A stretch of 64,000 nt of DNA from Leptospira venezuelensis (GTDB lineage Bacteria; Spirochaetota; Leptospiria; Leptospirales; Leptospiraceae): assembly GCF_002150035.1 (NCBI RefSeq), contig NZ_NETS01000010.1:744001-808000 (forward strand). The letters are read 5' to 3'. Every line of letters begins with the position of its first letter. The first letter of the stretch is position 1. Positions 63,744 to 64,000 of this stretch are shown here, in pieces. The notes under the pieces were generated by a model. It was not told the DNA's origin. It made no database searches and was given only the letters and a program-made list of their open reading frames with translations. The position numbers were made by a program, and so were the translations under genes.

Positions 63744-64000
63744 ATGACAGAAACAGAGACAAGCCATCCGGACTTTAATCATGATCCGGATGGGATCCAA
63801 GCCGCGGTTAAATATAGATTTTCAAAAGACGCAGAACAGATCCTTCCCTTATTCGATTGGGAACTTGTCTCTTCATTCTTAACCTTCCTAAAAGAAAAGA
63901 ACCAAGCAGGCGGTTTTTTTTCTAAAAGAGATACAAACGAGATCTTAGATCGCCATGTATTAGAGTCCATCTTTCATATTTATAAGATCCGTTCCATCGT
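63744..64000 (+). CDS. rsmG: start of probable RsmG (16S rRNA m7G527 methyltransferase), cut by the window end
   Basis: 85 full codons from ATG 63744. LFDWELVSSFLTFLKEKN and NEILDRHVLESIFHI match the N-terminal RsmG pattern (a helix, then EI..RH..DS). The SAM site lies beyond the window. The position after mnmG in the order mnmG-rsmG-parA-parB supports the call. No other interpretation is stronger. Confidence 0.6.
   Translation, partial: MTETETSHPDFNHDPDGIQAAVKYRFSKDAEQILPLFDWELVSSFLTFLKEKNQAGGFFSKRDTNEILDRHVLESIFHIYKIRSI

Overview
The window is a piece of a spirochaete chromosome, almost certainly Leptospira. It carries a close match to the Leptospira-specific outer-membrane lipoprotein LipL21 next to dnaA-dnaN-recF-gyrB-gyrA, many spirochaete-type lipoproteins, a fliG, and moderately AT-rich DNA (roughly 40% G+C by eye, not counted). 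A LipL21 orthologue together with a GH42 beta-galactosidase would fit one of the environmental or intermediate (P2-type) species; that placement is inference.

Layout. 0-5.2 kb: OmpA/PD40 envelope protein, PilZ-like protein, hisS, PAP2 phosphatase (all +). 5.1-11.3 kb: pntAA, UDP-glucuronate decarboxylase, M50 peptidase, Aer-like chemoreceptor, DUF445 protein (all -). 11.4-14.1 kb: TonB-like protein, NusG paralogue, kdsD, aroD (+). 14-22.5 kb: TPR protein, GMC oxidoreductase with a small partner, then the operon tsaE-tsaB-rnr and hslO (-). 22.7-26.5 kb: GH42 enzyme, unknown protein, inositol-phosphatase-like protein (+). 26.5-32.8 kb: cytochrome c plus PuuD-type membrane protein, lipoprotein and redoxin-like pair, lipid-anchored adenylate cyclase behind fliG (-). 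33-39 kb: Spx/ArsC-like protein, an operon of lipoprotein-SDR-YciO/Sua5-aldo/keto reductase, maf, holA. 39-45 kb: a degenerate sigma54-activator-like protein with a VWA protein, divergent from lipL21 and a tandem divergent lipL21 paralogue, then lipoprotein and SH3 genes. 45-58.5 kb: the origin block on the minus strand in transcription order ilvE-holB-dnaA-dnaN-recF-dciA-gyrB-gyrA-dusB-pentahaem cytochrome. 58.6-64 kb: mnmG, a segment with two perfect parS sites inside and beside a truncated methyltransferase gene, a secreted protein, an M20 peptidase, and the start of a likely rsmG.

How it fits together. dnaA, dnaN, recF, gyrase, the helicase-loader-like DciA, two clamp-loader subunits, mnmG, rsmG and parS mark the replication origin and partition centre of the main chromosome; parA/parB are expected just beyond the right edge. 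Translation and tRNA-modification genes (hisS, tsaB, tsaE, YciO, dusB, mnmG) are scattered among envelope genes.

Most unusual: a second 14-bp palindrome, GTTGGAGCTCCAAC, occurs twice, each time with a parS site. It has the same length and the same GTT...AAC ends as parS, and may be a site for a second ParB/Noc-like protein. Other points are the lipL21 tandem paralogue, a Walker-B-defective sigma54-type AAA+ protein paired with a VWA protein, and a PuuD-type protein whose cytochrome c module is a separate gene. No insertion sequence, phage, CRISPR array, tRNA or rRNA was seen.
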